The translations under genes and the position numbers were made by a program. The notes below the pieces were generated by a model, which worked only from the letters and a program-made list of their open reading frames with translations, searched no databases and was not told the origin of the DNA. Of a DNA stretch of 35,212 nt, positions 24,494 to 33,085 are shown one piece after another. The number at the start of each line of letters is the position of its first letter. Position 1 is the stretch's first letter. The DNA is from Gammaproteobacteria bacterium (GTDB taxonomy: Bacteria; Pseudomonadota; Gammaproteobacteria; Xanthomonadales; Marinicellaceae), in contig JAJRQG010000150.1 in the NCBI GenBank assembly GCA_024280395.1, positions 66,091 through 101,302 of the forward strand. Direction: 5' to 3'.

Positions 24494-26713
24494 CTATTGT
24501 CCCTCAAAACCATCGGCATAAATCAAAGTATTCAAATTTTGTTTCCAATGCTGTAATAAAGCTCGGAAAGCTTGTGCTTTTTGAATATTAGGTGCTTGTC
24601 CTGCTTGGTCTAAGTTATTGACTCCATGACATCCACCACAAGCACGAATTTCACCGGGTTGAAAGGTAATCCAGTAACGTTCGCGAACTATAGGCGTTTC
24701 ATCAAGAGCAATAGATTGCCATGCCATTGCACGTCTGGCTGGTACAAATAAAGACACTGATCCATCTGGATAAATTTCTGTACTGCCTTGTGGCGCACTG
24801 GCAAATTGAATATTGCTATTTGTCGCATTTTCGTCATGTAAATATTGCGCCAAAACCCTTTGTCCTGCGTCGGGTTGGGAGTTACTAAAACCTGACCCAC
24901 GTATTTGATCACCTTGTAGGAATTGCATATGAGAAATATCATAAACTTGACCAGTTGCACCAATGGTTTGGTGAATAGGAATAGACCCAGCAACATTCAA
25001 GTTAAACGGTTGTTGTTTGTCTGTGGCATCTCTGGTGGTTACATCTCGCATAACAACTACTGCTAAATTATGTGATTTTAAAAAGTTCTTAAAGAGATTT
25101 TCATCGACACCTTCTTCTGAAAAAACATCTACTTCAGGTTGTGCAATATTTTCTGTAGTCATTGGTGGTTGATCTCTTAGGAACACTTCTGTTGCTTGTA
25201 ACTCCCACAAAGGCCCGTTGTACGTTACCAATACATCTGGATCAAAATAAGTAATATTAACATTGCCTAAGTTAGTTAGTCGTGAATTTGGTTCTTGATA
25301 TCCTGCGACATTTGTACCATAGGTTTTTAATCTAAAATCATATCTTGCTTGTGGGTTTGCTCGGGTTCCTTCATTATTATTGCCTCTTGTTTCTGATGTG
25401 TGTGAAGCAATGACAGTACCATCGACTAAAATCAAAGGATCTCGTGAAAAACCGATGTGTTCAGATGGAGGTGTATTGTTGGTGTCTCTGGTCGATACAT
25501 GGGTTATGTAATCAATGGTAACCAAATCTGGACGCAAATCTCCTTTGGGTAAACTAAAAGCAATAATCTGACCACCTGAATGGGTGCCAAATTCGGGCGC
25601 TTCAATCGCCACAAATCGACCTGATTGATTGGGATCTTCATGTATCATTAAGGTATTTTCTATTTCATTGGTATTGGCACGCCCACTATTGGATGCAATA
25701 AATTCAATGACATTGTTATCATCATTAATATTTCTATTGAAATAATCATGTAATTCATGACGGCCTACATGATTAAGGGTTTCTTCTGCTGTGCCGTCTT
25801 GATTCAGCTCCCAAGGAAAAAAATGATTAAATCGCAAACCTTCCATATTTGTTCCAAATAACAACGCTGTTTCTTCTGTTCTGGGCTCTGGAAATACTTC
25901 CTGCACCGAATTTATCATTGCTGCTCCAGGATTTTCACTGGCGTAATTAAAGGCATCAATATTATTTATCGGAGACGCCTGTTGATCGCGTTGCAAATGA
26001 TCCCAACGGGTAAAAATAATTCGACCTCCACTGCCAATAAAAGGTGTAAATGAACCTGATGGAGAATGTTGTAATAAAGAAGATACTCCGGTTACACTAT
26101 TTAATTTCCATAAACCTGTATTGGTGGGTGATGATTCGTATTCATCGTGCTGGGGATAATTAAATCGATTTTTTGTTCTCGGCATATCTGTAGTAAAGAT
26201 TATATTGCCATCCGAACCGTAAATAGGCGTGATATTGTTGTAATCAGGTGCTTGATTGGCAACTTTAGTGATTACTGCGGTTTGTCCTTGACCAATGCCT
26301 GTGATTTCATACATTTGCCAGTAGTATGCAGTCACATTATATTGTTCAATAGGTGCGCCAATTACCATACTAAACAAGGCCTTGGTTCCACTCCAGTGAA
26401 CTGTTGGGTCACGCACAGCAATAGCACCAGCCCTTTGATCTCCTGGGTTACCATAACCTGCTTCGCGGGTTAAATTTCTCAAAGTCCCATCGGTATACCT
26501 GATGTATAAATCTCCACCTCTTCCAACGCTTTGCATTGAAGACAAATGATTCCCAAAAGTAGATCCAATGGTCGTAAAATCCGCAGCTATGGGATATTGA
26601 GTGACAAACATAATTGGATTATCTAATGCGACACATGAGTTGATGTAGAAACTCATGAAGATGGCTATGATTTTAATTCTCTTTGCTAATTTATTCATTC
26701 TCATTATTTTCAT
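24494..26713 (-). CDS. Hydrazine-synthase-alpha-like c-type cytochrome, FE-tagged
   Basis: 739 residues. A signal peptide (hydrophobic to about residue 30; INSC could be a lipobox) precedes a beta-propeller-like body (GRGGDLYIRYTDGTLRNLTR, VHWSGTKALFSMVIG, WQMYEITGIGQG, GRIIFTRWDHLQRD) resembling the HZS alpha middle domain family found in many non-anammox bacteria. Near the end a single CGGCH (692-696) is a c-type heme site within PGEIRACGGCHGVNN. The protein ends LIYADGFEGQ-stop. I infer an exported haem protein; nothing here implies hydrazine chemistry. The start is ambiguous among three close ATGs. Probably co-transcribed with the pectate-lyase-like gene. Confidence 0.78.
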   Translation of the reverse strand: MKIMRMNKLAKRIKIIAIFMSFYINSCVALDNPIMFVTQYPIAADFTTIGSTFGNHLSSMQSVGRGGDLYIRYTDGTLRNLTREAGYGNPGDQRAGAIAVRDPTVHWSGTKALFSMVIGAPIEQYNVTAYYWQMYEITGIGQGQTAVITKVANQAPDYNNITPIYGSDGNIIFTTDMPRTKNRFNYPQHDEYESSPTNTGLWKLNSVTGVSSLLQHSPSGSFTPFIGSGGRIIFTRWDHLQRDQQASPINNIDAFNYASENPGAAMINSVQEVFPEPRTEETALLFGTNMEGLRFNHFFPWELNQDGTAEETLNHVGRHELHDYFNRNINDDNNVIEFIASNSGRANTNEIENTLMIHEDPNQSGRFVAIEAPEFGTHSGGQIIAFSLPKGDLRPDLVTIDYITHVSTRDTNNTPPSEHIGFSRDPLILVDGTVIASHTSETRGNNNEGTRANPQARYDFRLKTYGTNVAGYQEPNSRLTNLGNVNITYFDPDVLVTYNGPLWELQATEVFLRDQPPMTTENIAQPEVDVFSEEGVDENLFKNFLKSHNLAVVVMRDVTTRDATDKQQPFNLNVAGSIPIHQTIGATGQVYDISHMQFLQGDQIRGSGFSNSQPDAGQRVLAQYLHDENATNSNIQFASAPQGSTEIYPDGSVSLFVPARRAMAWQSIALDETPIVRERYWITFQPGEIRACGGCHGVNNLDQAGQAPNIQKAQAFRALLQHWKQNLNTLIYADGFEGQ

Positions 26714-26773
26714 TATTTTTTTCGCTGTTGCTAATAGATTATCAATTTTGTTGGGGTTTTTCTGTCAACTGAG

Positions 26774-26854
26774 TCACAATTCTTCAAGACCATTAACGAA
26801 CATAAACAATAGTGCTAAAAAATTTGTCATATAGTCCTCTTGGTACAATAATTT
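26774..26854 (-). pseudogene. Decayed C-terminus of a tagged pectate-lyase-like protein
   Basis: A 26-codon frame without its own plausible start reads LLYQEDYMTNFLALLFMF-VNGLEEL-stop. It aligns with the end of the neighbouring pectate-lyase-like protein, IEDYINGLASALFSDVVF-VNGFEN-stop, with the tag Phe changed to Leu. The nucleotide match is visible too (TTCGTTAATGG shared). The rest of the gene is missing; the inverted-repeat element begins immediately upstream at 26852. Confidence 0.6.
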
Positions 26855-26942
26855 TTAGAACTACACTCATGAAATATTTTATGAAACATCTTAATTTCTC
26901 AATGGAACTAACTGGTTCATTTCACAAATGTAGTTTTAAAAA
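26852..26942. repeat. Palindromic ~92-bp intergenic element, copy 1
   Basis: The ends are inverted repeats (GAACTACACTCATGAA at the left, TTCACAAATGTAGTTTTAAA at the right, partly mismatched). The interior matches the copy at 35066-35158 (CATGAAATATT...ATCTTAA.TTCTCAA.GGAA). With the remnant at 26774 and the 3' block at 26976 it accounts for most of the 324-bp gap 26714-27037. Confidence 0.75.
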
Positions 26943-26975
26943 TATTTAAAATCAAGCGTATTTATAATAATAATT

Positions 26976-27037
26976 GCTTGGTTTAAAACATGAAGAATTC
27001 CTAATAGTTGTCTATTATTTTCCTATTGGTAACAATA
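26976..27037 (-). repeat. Shared 3' block with fossil tag, copy 1
   Basis: Directly after the stop of the gene at 27038. On the minus strand it reads TATTGTTACCAATAGG, then AATAGACAA, then TTCTTCATGTTTTAAACC. It aligns with 29466-29411, where the same positions encode the live tag (TATTTACCAATGGCTTTGAA). Here the tag codons are damaged by an insertion of two bases and a short deletion. Confidence 0.55.
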
Positions 27038-29362
27038 TTACTCCTCAAAATCATCGCTAAACATATGCATGTATGCAGTTTTCAGAATAAAATCTTTATT
27101 GGTGGACTGCCCAGCATTGAAAACGGTTATGGGTTGTGCATCCAAGGGATTACAAGAACCGAGTTGACAAAACTCGTTACCATATTTCACATCTAACAAC
27201 ACGTCAAAACTGCTGGTTGTCAGATAATAAGTACCAGCTGGCAGCCCTCGGGTGATGTATTTCCCATCACTGCCCGTAATCGAACTGCCCATAAAAGTCC
27301 CTTGGTCATTGTACACATTTATGGTGATTTCAGGCAAAGAAGCGTTGTTGATAAAATCTTTGACTTGACCTGTTATGATCGCACCTTGGCTCAGTGAAAA
27401 ATCGATATTATCTCCTGCTTTCAATGCTCTTTTGTTGACCACAGGAAAAACAATCTCAGTACCTAAAGTGACATCACAATCGGCTAAACAAGGCATATTA
27501 TCGTACAATATATCAATCCATCCAATGGGAGCAGTGCCTCCAATATTTTGAAATGAACTCACAAAGAAAGGTAAATCCGAACCATAACCTGTCCGTGCAA
27601 AATAGGTGCCATCTGGTAATCCACTGACTTCAAAAGTACCAATAGCAGGATTCCCAGCACCACCTGAACTGCTGGTTGCCCAATTGGCGAATTTAGCAAC
27701 ACCAGTACTCATCTCTTTATACACCAACACATGTACTCCGCTAATAGGGGCACTGGTTGCCAGATCTGTAACAGTACCAGAAAATGAATTTCCAATGGAT
27801 AAAGCAAAATCTATCCCTGATGTAACGGTATCATTTGCTACAACAATATTGGTGGCTGATAAATCACAGGCCAGGCCAGCACAATCTATGCCTGGGTATT
27901 TTTGATTAACATAGGGTTGTGTCAATGTACCTCGGAACATTGATCCCGTGCGTGCCGAATAAGTACCAGCAGGCAATGCTCGTGCAGAAATATAGGTGCC
28001 ATCATCGTTAACAAATGCAGAACCTACTGCACTCTCTGCACTGTTATAAAACTCTACTAGTAATCTGGCTTGATTGGGGTCTTGAACAATTGGCAAGCCG
28101 GTTATGGCATCTGTTACCATTCCTGAAATTTTACCGCCTTTGTTCAAGAGAAAATTAACACCAATTCTATTTTCCAATGCACCAACCACCACAGCATCTC
28201 CTGTGCCCCGATCACAAGCACCAAAGTAACAGGGCTTGTTTTCATAAAGTTCTCTTTGGTAAAAATCTTTGCCGCGATCTCCACCTTGTATGTAATAACT
28301 TCCTGGCAGCAATCCTCCTATAATATAACTGCCATCTGCGGCTGGATCACTGTTACTGCCTCGGACAAAACCAAAATCAACGGCCCGATTGGCATCATTA
28401 TAAATGGCAATGGCTCCATTTTCAGACAAAGGTGTAAAAGAATCATTGTCAAACATAAACCCAGAAATAGAAGCGCCAACTCTCAACATGAAATCAACAT
28501 CATTAATAATATTTGCGCTGCTTATAGTCAAAACAGTACCTACACCATCATTCAACAATCCAAAACATGAATTGCACTCAGGTCCACCTAAAATTTGTGG
28601 GATATGAAAACTGGTGTTGGCATTATCAAGAAAAACATTGGCAAAGTTTAGAAACATTCGATAACTACCATCGGGTATTCCTTTTATCGAGAAACTACCT
28701 GTTAAAGAATCAACATTTGAAAGTATGAAAGCAGAGTTTTGACTTAAGTCCGTATTAACCAGAATAGGTAACAAGGTAGAAACACCATTCATACTAACTG
28801 CATCTGTTAGGGTGCCATGAATTTGGCCACCTAATACGACAGTGAAATCTATGTTGATAATCGTTACTGCATCTGCCAGCACAATATGACTGGTTGGAAT
28901 ATCTTCGCAATTAAATGATGAACTACAAATCACGGGCATGTCTGATTGCCACCTATAGTCGATATAATCATCATACGGAGAACTGGCAAAAACCACATAG
29001 ATTCCCGCTTGTAAATTGATAAAACTATAATTGCCATCAATGTCGGTCATTTCTGAAGCAACTTGAGTAAACTCCCCCGCAATTACTTCATACAAGATGA
29101 TAGTATGGTTTAGTAAATTTAATGCAGAAGCATTCTGAACATGCCCCTTAATTTTACCCGTTCCCCCCAACGCTTTAACACCGGATTTAAGTGATTTAGG
29201 ACTTAATCTGCTAACGTATTCTCGGTACAGGCGTTGATCGATAATCTGCTCTATTTCTAGCGACTCAATCAATTCTAATTCATGGATGATTGTATTTTTA
29301 CCCTGCGAAACAGATGTAAATATAAGACCGATGATTAAAGTAATAACTGTATGTTTAAACAT
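27038..29362 (-). CDS. Secreted carboxypeptidase-regulatory-domain repeat protein, FE-tagged
   Basis: 774 residues. Signal peptide (MFKHTVITLIIGLIFTSVSQG), a short helical segment, then about seven tandem ~90-residue beta-sandwich repeats of the CarboxypepD_reg/SdrD-B type. Each has a core like GKISGMVTDAITGLPI or GQIHGTLTD, a middle such as VLVYKEMSTG and an ending such as GTYSARTGS / GSYRMFLN / GTYYLTTSS. Short Cys pairs recur between repeats (CNSCFG, CYFGACD, CAGLACD, CLADCD, CQLGSC). No catalytic domain is present, so it is probably structural or adhesive. It ends HMFSDDFEE-stop, the Asp variant of the tag. Start supported by AGGA 7 bp upstream. Confidence 0.85.
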   Translation of the reverse strand: MFKHTVITLIIGLIFTSVSQGKNTIIHELELIESLEIEQIIDQRLYREYVSRLSPKSLKSGVKALGGTGKIKGHVQNASALNLLNHTIILYEVIAGEFTQVASEMTDIDGNYSFINLQAGIYVVFASSPYDDYIDYRWQSDMPVICSSSFNCEDIPTSHIVLADAVTIINIDFTVVLGGQIHGTLTDAVSMNGVSTLLPILVNTDLSQNSAFILSNVDSLTGSFSIKGIPDGSYRMFLNFANVFLDNANTSFHIPQILGGPECNSCFGLLNDGVGTVLTISSANIINDVDFMLRVGASISGFMFDNDSFTPLSENGAIAIYNDANRAVDFGFVRGSNSDPAADGSYIIGGLLPGSYYIQGGDRGKDFYQRELYENKPCYFGACDRGTGDAVVVGALENRIGVNFLLNKGGKISGMVTDAITGLPIVQDPNQARLLVEFYNSAESAVGSAFVNDDGTYISARALPAGTYSARTGSMFRGTLTQPYVNQKYPGIDCAGLACDLSATNIVVANDTVTSGIDFALSIGNSFSGTVTDLATSAPISGVHVLVYKEMSTGVAKFANWATSSSGGAGNPAIGTFEVSGLPDGTYFARTGYGSDLPFFVSSFQNIGGTAPIGWIDILYDNMPCLADCDVTLGTEIVFPVVNKRALKAGDNIDFSLSQGAIITGQVKDFINNASLPEITINVYNDQGTFMGSSITGSDGKYITRGLPAGTYYLTTSSFDVLLDVKYGNEFCQLGSCNPLDAQPITVFNAGQSTNKDFILKTAYMHMFSDDFEE

Positions 29363-29410
29363 GATATTTTCCTAATTTTTAACTTTCCTAGGTTTTAAAT
29401 TTTAATGATT

Positions 29411-29466
29411 TCTTGGTTTTAAACATGAAGATTTCATAATGATTGTCTATTTATTCAAAGCCATTG
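29411..29466 (-). repeat. Shared 3' block, copy 2 (includes live tag codons)
   Basis: It covers the tag codons and stop of the 29451 gene and 40 bp beyond: on the minus strand ACCAATGGCTTTGAATAA, then ATAGACAATCATTATGAAAT, then CTTCATGTTTAAAACCAAG. Most positions match the block after the 27038 gene. A partial third copy lies at the right edge (35190-35212). Confidence 0.55.
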
Positions 29467-32400
29467 GTAAATATTAATTCTACAAAAGCTTCATCGGCTC
29501 CCACATCAAAACTGCCTAAACCATTAGGAATCAAGGGGTCATCTAATCCACGTTGTTCAAAATCAATATCTTTATATACACTTTGACTAACGCTGTTATC
29601 GCAAACATCTTTGGCTTGTGCATCGGCCAATAAATGATAGTCTCGGTTGTTTCTATCCACAAATCCCGGACTTGCCTGGATAATATTTGTTCCCAGTAGC
29701 AATGATGCATCATGCACCATCACACAATTCAGGGTTACCATACCAGAAGAATCAAGTACTGCTCCTAGTGGGTCATTAACAATACTTGAATAAAGGCGTA
29801 ACTCCGACGAGCTTGAAGTAATTCCAAAAGTAGATGTGTTTTGGATTAAATTATCTGCAAAGGTGGAATGTACAATTTCAACAGTTGCCGATGCGGATAC
29901 TCTGATTACATTAGCATTAAAATTATCAAAACCTTTATTATTGTTAAAAACACTGCCCTCAATTCGCACAGAAGAACTTAAGCCAACAGCATAAAGGGCA
30001 GAACCTGTCGGGGACGAGTTTTCTTCAAAGTAGCTCGAAGAAATATTTAGTTGGCTAAAGGATGACTCAATGGCTCCCCCAATTGACGTGGCTGTATTGT
30101 TAAAAAAATAATTACACCTTGTGGTATCCCAACAATCTCCAGATAATCGAGAGACATTTAAACTGGCTGAATTGCCGACAAATAAGGCCCCACCAAATCT
30201 TGCTGAATTGCCTTTAAATAAACCGGCATAAACATTTACTGTTGTACCTTGATCTGTAGCATAAATACCAGCTCCCCTGTCATCATTTGTTGCTGAACCT
30301 GCAAAGCCAGATATATTATTATTGATGTTAACGGGACTTGTGTTATTGCCTACACAACCACTGCCATCACAAAACTCATGACCATACAAAGTGACTTGTG
30401 CTGCTAAATCGGCGTATATACCTCCTCCTTCGTTATAGGATAGATTATCAGAGATACCAAAATTTGTAGAAACATCAGGATTACTCACGCCAGAATAAAT
30501 AGTCAATTCACAACCATTGGTCAGGTAAACGCCACCACCTTTGCTCTGGGCCGTATTGTGTGCGACTCCACTATTGCCTTGAATAGTAATGGAAGATAAA
30601 CTTCCATCACAATAGATTCCACCACCCCTATGGGCGGAGTTATTGAAAATTAATGTATCCAATAACGTTAAGTCGATGGCACCATCAGAAAGGTTAATAC
30701 CACCTCCAAAATTAAATTCATCAATATTATGACCGATAATCGTAACGTCATTTAGAATGATTTCGGCAAAAGCATTAAAAGCAGATATTGCACTGAAATT
30801 AGCATCTTGCCCCATAAATGTTATGTGCTCAATCACTATTGAATTATAAAAGAATGATCCTTGAATATTAACAGTAGGAATTGCGACACCACCTGGTGCA
30901 TCTATCGTGGTGTGGGTAGTTGAGTTATTTGCATCCGCTGCACTACAATCAAGATAACCACCACGAAGTTTAATACTGCTGTTAATAACAATAGGTGATT
31001 CATACAAACCATTGTGAGCAATTCTAACTTCACCAACCCCCGTATCAATCACATCTTGAATGGTTTGAGTAGCAGAATTAAAATCACATGCTGCATCAAT
31101 TCCAATGGTAAAGTAATCTTTTACGAAGTTCTCATCTGCACCAATATCAAAAGTGCCTACATTATTACTTAAATTCGGATTGTCCCAACCACGGCCCTGA
31201 AAGTCTATGTCTTTATTGGTGCTTGTGGTTAAAGTATTGCAGTAATCAATGGCTGGTGAAGTGTTACTTAAATGATAATCAAAATTAGCACGATTAACAA
31301 ACTCTGGGTCATCAACAGTGTTATTTGAATCGTTCAAAGAATTGGTTTCATGTGCCATAACACAGTTTGCAAAGATAAAACCTGATGATGCTCCACTATT
31401 GGCAATAACAGGTCCACTATCGACATCATCTACAATAGATGAGTTAAGCAATAGAGTGGTGCCAATGTCATTTTCGATTCTAAACACACCTAATGTGACA
31501 TCATTGTCCGCAATAGTGACGTATTTCAATTCCATATCGGCACCAGATGTTGCGAAAATCAATGCATTATCAAAAAATTCTGCATCTCCACCAATACCAT
31601 TGTGATCAAAAACCGAAGTATCCACATTGGTCATCGCATTATTGGTCGAATAAATCGCCACACCAATGTTGGCACGAGAGCCTTCAAAATAAGCGTGTGA
31701 AATATTGGCTGTGCCATTGTCATTGTAAATGACACCACCATTTTGATTGGCTGTATTCGTGCTAAAATAATTGCAACGAACAGGATCCCAACAATCACTG
31801 CCATTTCTGTTAACCGTTAAACTGGCATTATCAATCAATGCAATGGCACCACCAGAATTAAAAATAACTTTATTAGCGGCAATTAATCCTGCAGAAATCG
31901 TGACATCGGTACTCATACCAGTAGCATAGATTCCACCGCCATTTCCCAGAGGTGCCCCATTGTTTGCATTTGATGTATTGGCAATAATATTGGCCGGATT
32001 TGTACTGTCTCCGAAACAAGCATCTGCTGTACATAACTCGTTGCCATAAACCAATAATCCAGCTCCACCAGATAAATATACACCTCCACCCAAACCATTG
32101 GCCAAATTCAAAGTCACTCCTGAATTGTCCGCCAATGCCCCAATCCCTTTTATGGTCTTATCGGATTTATTTTTAGGAAGTGGAAAAGGGGTTGATGAAC
32201 CACTAAAAACTGATAACAAACACCTTTGATCCAAATAAGCGCCACCTCCATGGTTTTGTGTTGCATTTCCTGTGATTGCACTCTTAGAATCTAAAATAAT
32301 CGAGGTAAATTTATTCATTCCACTAAAGTCATTACAATAAATTCCACCGCCATTACTTGAAGTTTGGTTATTATCTATACTGGTATTTCTTAAAATAACA

Positions 32401-33026
32401 GTCGTATTGCTACTGATTACCGATAAACCCCCACCAGTTGCTATATTAAAGCCACCGGTAAGTCTCACATTCTCTAATAAAACATCGGATTCTGTGTTCT
32501 CAATCCTAATGCCTCCACCTCCGGTACTGCCTTGTCCATTTCCTCCAACTATTTTGATGTTTTCAAAAATCGTTTTGTTATTTGAAATTAATCCAGTAAT
32601 TGTAAAGATTGAGGCTGATTGGCCATTGGGTCGAGTAATCTCTGTCCAATCAGATGGCAAATCAGATTGAAGGTTATTTGCTGCCGCTGTACAGTTTGAG
32701 AAACCACCACGTAATGTTACATCGGCCAATGGATTGTTGACGGTTATCAATTCTTGATAAACATCATTTGACGCAATTCGTATTTCGTTGGCACCACTGT
32801 CAATAGCACTTTGAATTTTGTTGTTTCCAACGCGAAAATCACAAGTACTATCACCACCTACAGTCACAAAATTTGTTGCTAATTTGTTTAACTGTTTTGC
32901 CTGAAATGAAGATGAAACATCCAATGCTTGAATCAACTGTTGTTCAAGTTTTGGATTTAGATTCCAATCTGGGTTTGCATAACTATTTTGAATGAATAAC
33001 AATCCAAGTAATAAATAAATTTTCAT
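29451..33026 (-). CDS. Giant secreted polymorphic beta-helix protein, tandem duplicated, FE-tagged
   Basis: 1191 residues. Signal peptide MKIYLLLGLLFIQNSYA-NP. Two homologous units follow, about 52-632 and 639-1191. Each opens with CDF...IQ..ID.G..E.RIA (TCDFRVGNNKIQSAIDSG; ACDFNSATQTIQDVIDTG), has LRGG(F/Y)..C, Gly-rich beta-helix rungs (GGGIY), a Cys module (LCTADACFGD; FCDGSGCVGN), DCW(D)xxRCNYF, and closes with a choice-of-anchor-like SPAIDYC...DIDFQGRG...GADE. The whole protein is a polymorphic, probable surface or matrix beta-helix. It ends LIFTNGFE-stop. Start has AGGG 8 bp upstream. No catalytic residues assigned. Confidence 0.87.
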   Translation of the reverse strand: MKIYLLLGLLFIQNSYANPDWNLNPKLEQQLIQALDVSSSFQAKQLNKLATNFVTVGGDSTCDFRVGNNKIQSAIDSGANEIRIASNDVYQELITVNNPLADVTLRGGFSNCTAAANNLQSDLPSDWTEITRPNGQSASIFTITGLISNNKTIFENIKIVGGNGQGSTGGGGIRIENTESDVLLENVRLTGGFNIATGGGLSVISSNTTVILRNTSIDNNQTSSNGGGIYCNDFSGMNKFTSIILDSKSAITGNATQNHGGGAYLDQRCLLSVFSGSSTPFPLPKNKSDKTIKGIGALADNSGVTLNLANGLGGGVYLSGGAGLLVYGNELCTADACFGDSTNPANIIANTSNANNGAPLGNGGGIYATGMSTDVTISAGLIAANKVIFNSGGAIALIDNASLTVNRNGSDCWDPVRCNYFSTNTANQNGGVIYNDNGTANISHAYFEGSRANIGVAIYSTNNAMTNVDTSVFDHNGIGGDAEFFDNALIFATSGADMELKYVTIADNDVTLGVFRIENDIGTTLLLNSSIVDDVDSGPVIANSGASSGFIFANCVMAHETNSLNDSNNTVDDPEFVNRANFDYHLSNTSPAIDYCNTLTTSTNKDIDFQGRGWDNPNLSNNVGTFDIGADENFVKDYFTIGIDAACDFNSATQTIQDVIDTGVGEVRIAHNGLYESPIVINSSIKLRGGYLDCSAADANNSTTHTTIDAPGGVAIPTVNIQGSFFYNSIVIEHITFMGQDANFSAISAFNAFAEIILNDVTIIGHNIDEFNFGGGINLSDGAIDLTLLDTLIFNNSAHRGGGIYCDGSLSSITIQGNSGVAHNTAQSKGGGVYLTNGCELTIYSGVSNPDVSTNFGISDNLSYNEGGGIYADLAAQVTLYGHEFCDGSGCVGNNTSPVNINNNISGFAGSATNDDRGAGIYATDQGTTVNVYAGLFKGNSARFGGALFVGNSASLNVSRLSGDCWDTTRCNYFFNNTATSIGGAIESSFSQLNISSSYFEENSSPTGSALYAVGLSSSVRIEGSVFNNNKGFDNFNANVIRVSASATVEIVHSTFADNLIQNTSTFGITSSSSELRLYSSIVNDPLGAVLDSSGMVTLNCVMVHDASLLLGTNIIQASPGFVDRNNRDYHLLADAQAKDVCDNSVSQSVYKDIDFEQRGLDDPLIPNGLGSFDVGADEAFVELIFTNGFE

Positions 33027-33085
33027 AGGGGTTCCCTTGTTATTGTTTAAGAATAAATGATAAATATTTGATTATGCTAAAGTGC

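Noticed and set aside
24494-26713. Anammox-type hydrazine synthase
   Set aside because: Only the alpha-like propeller and one haem site are present, with no beta/gamma subunits; homologues of this domain occur in many other bacteria.
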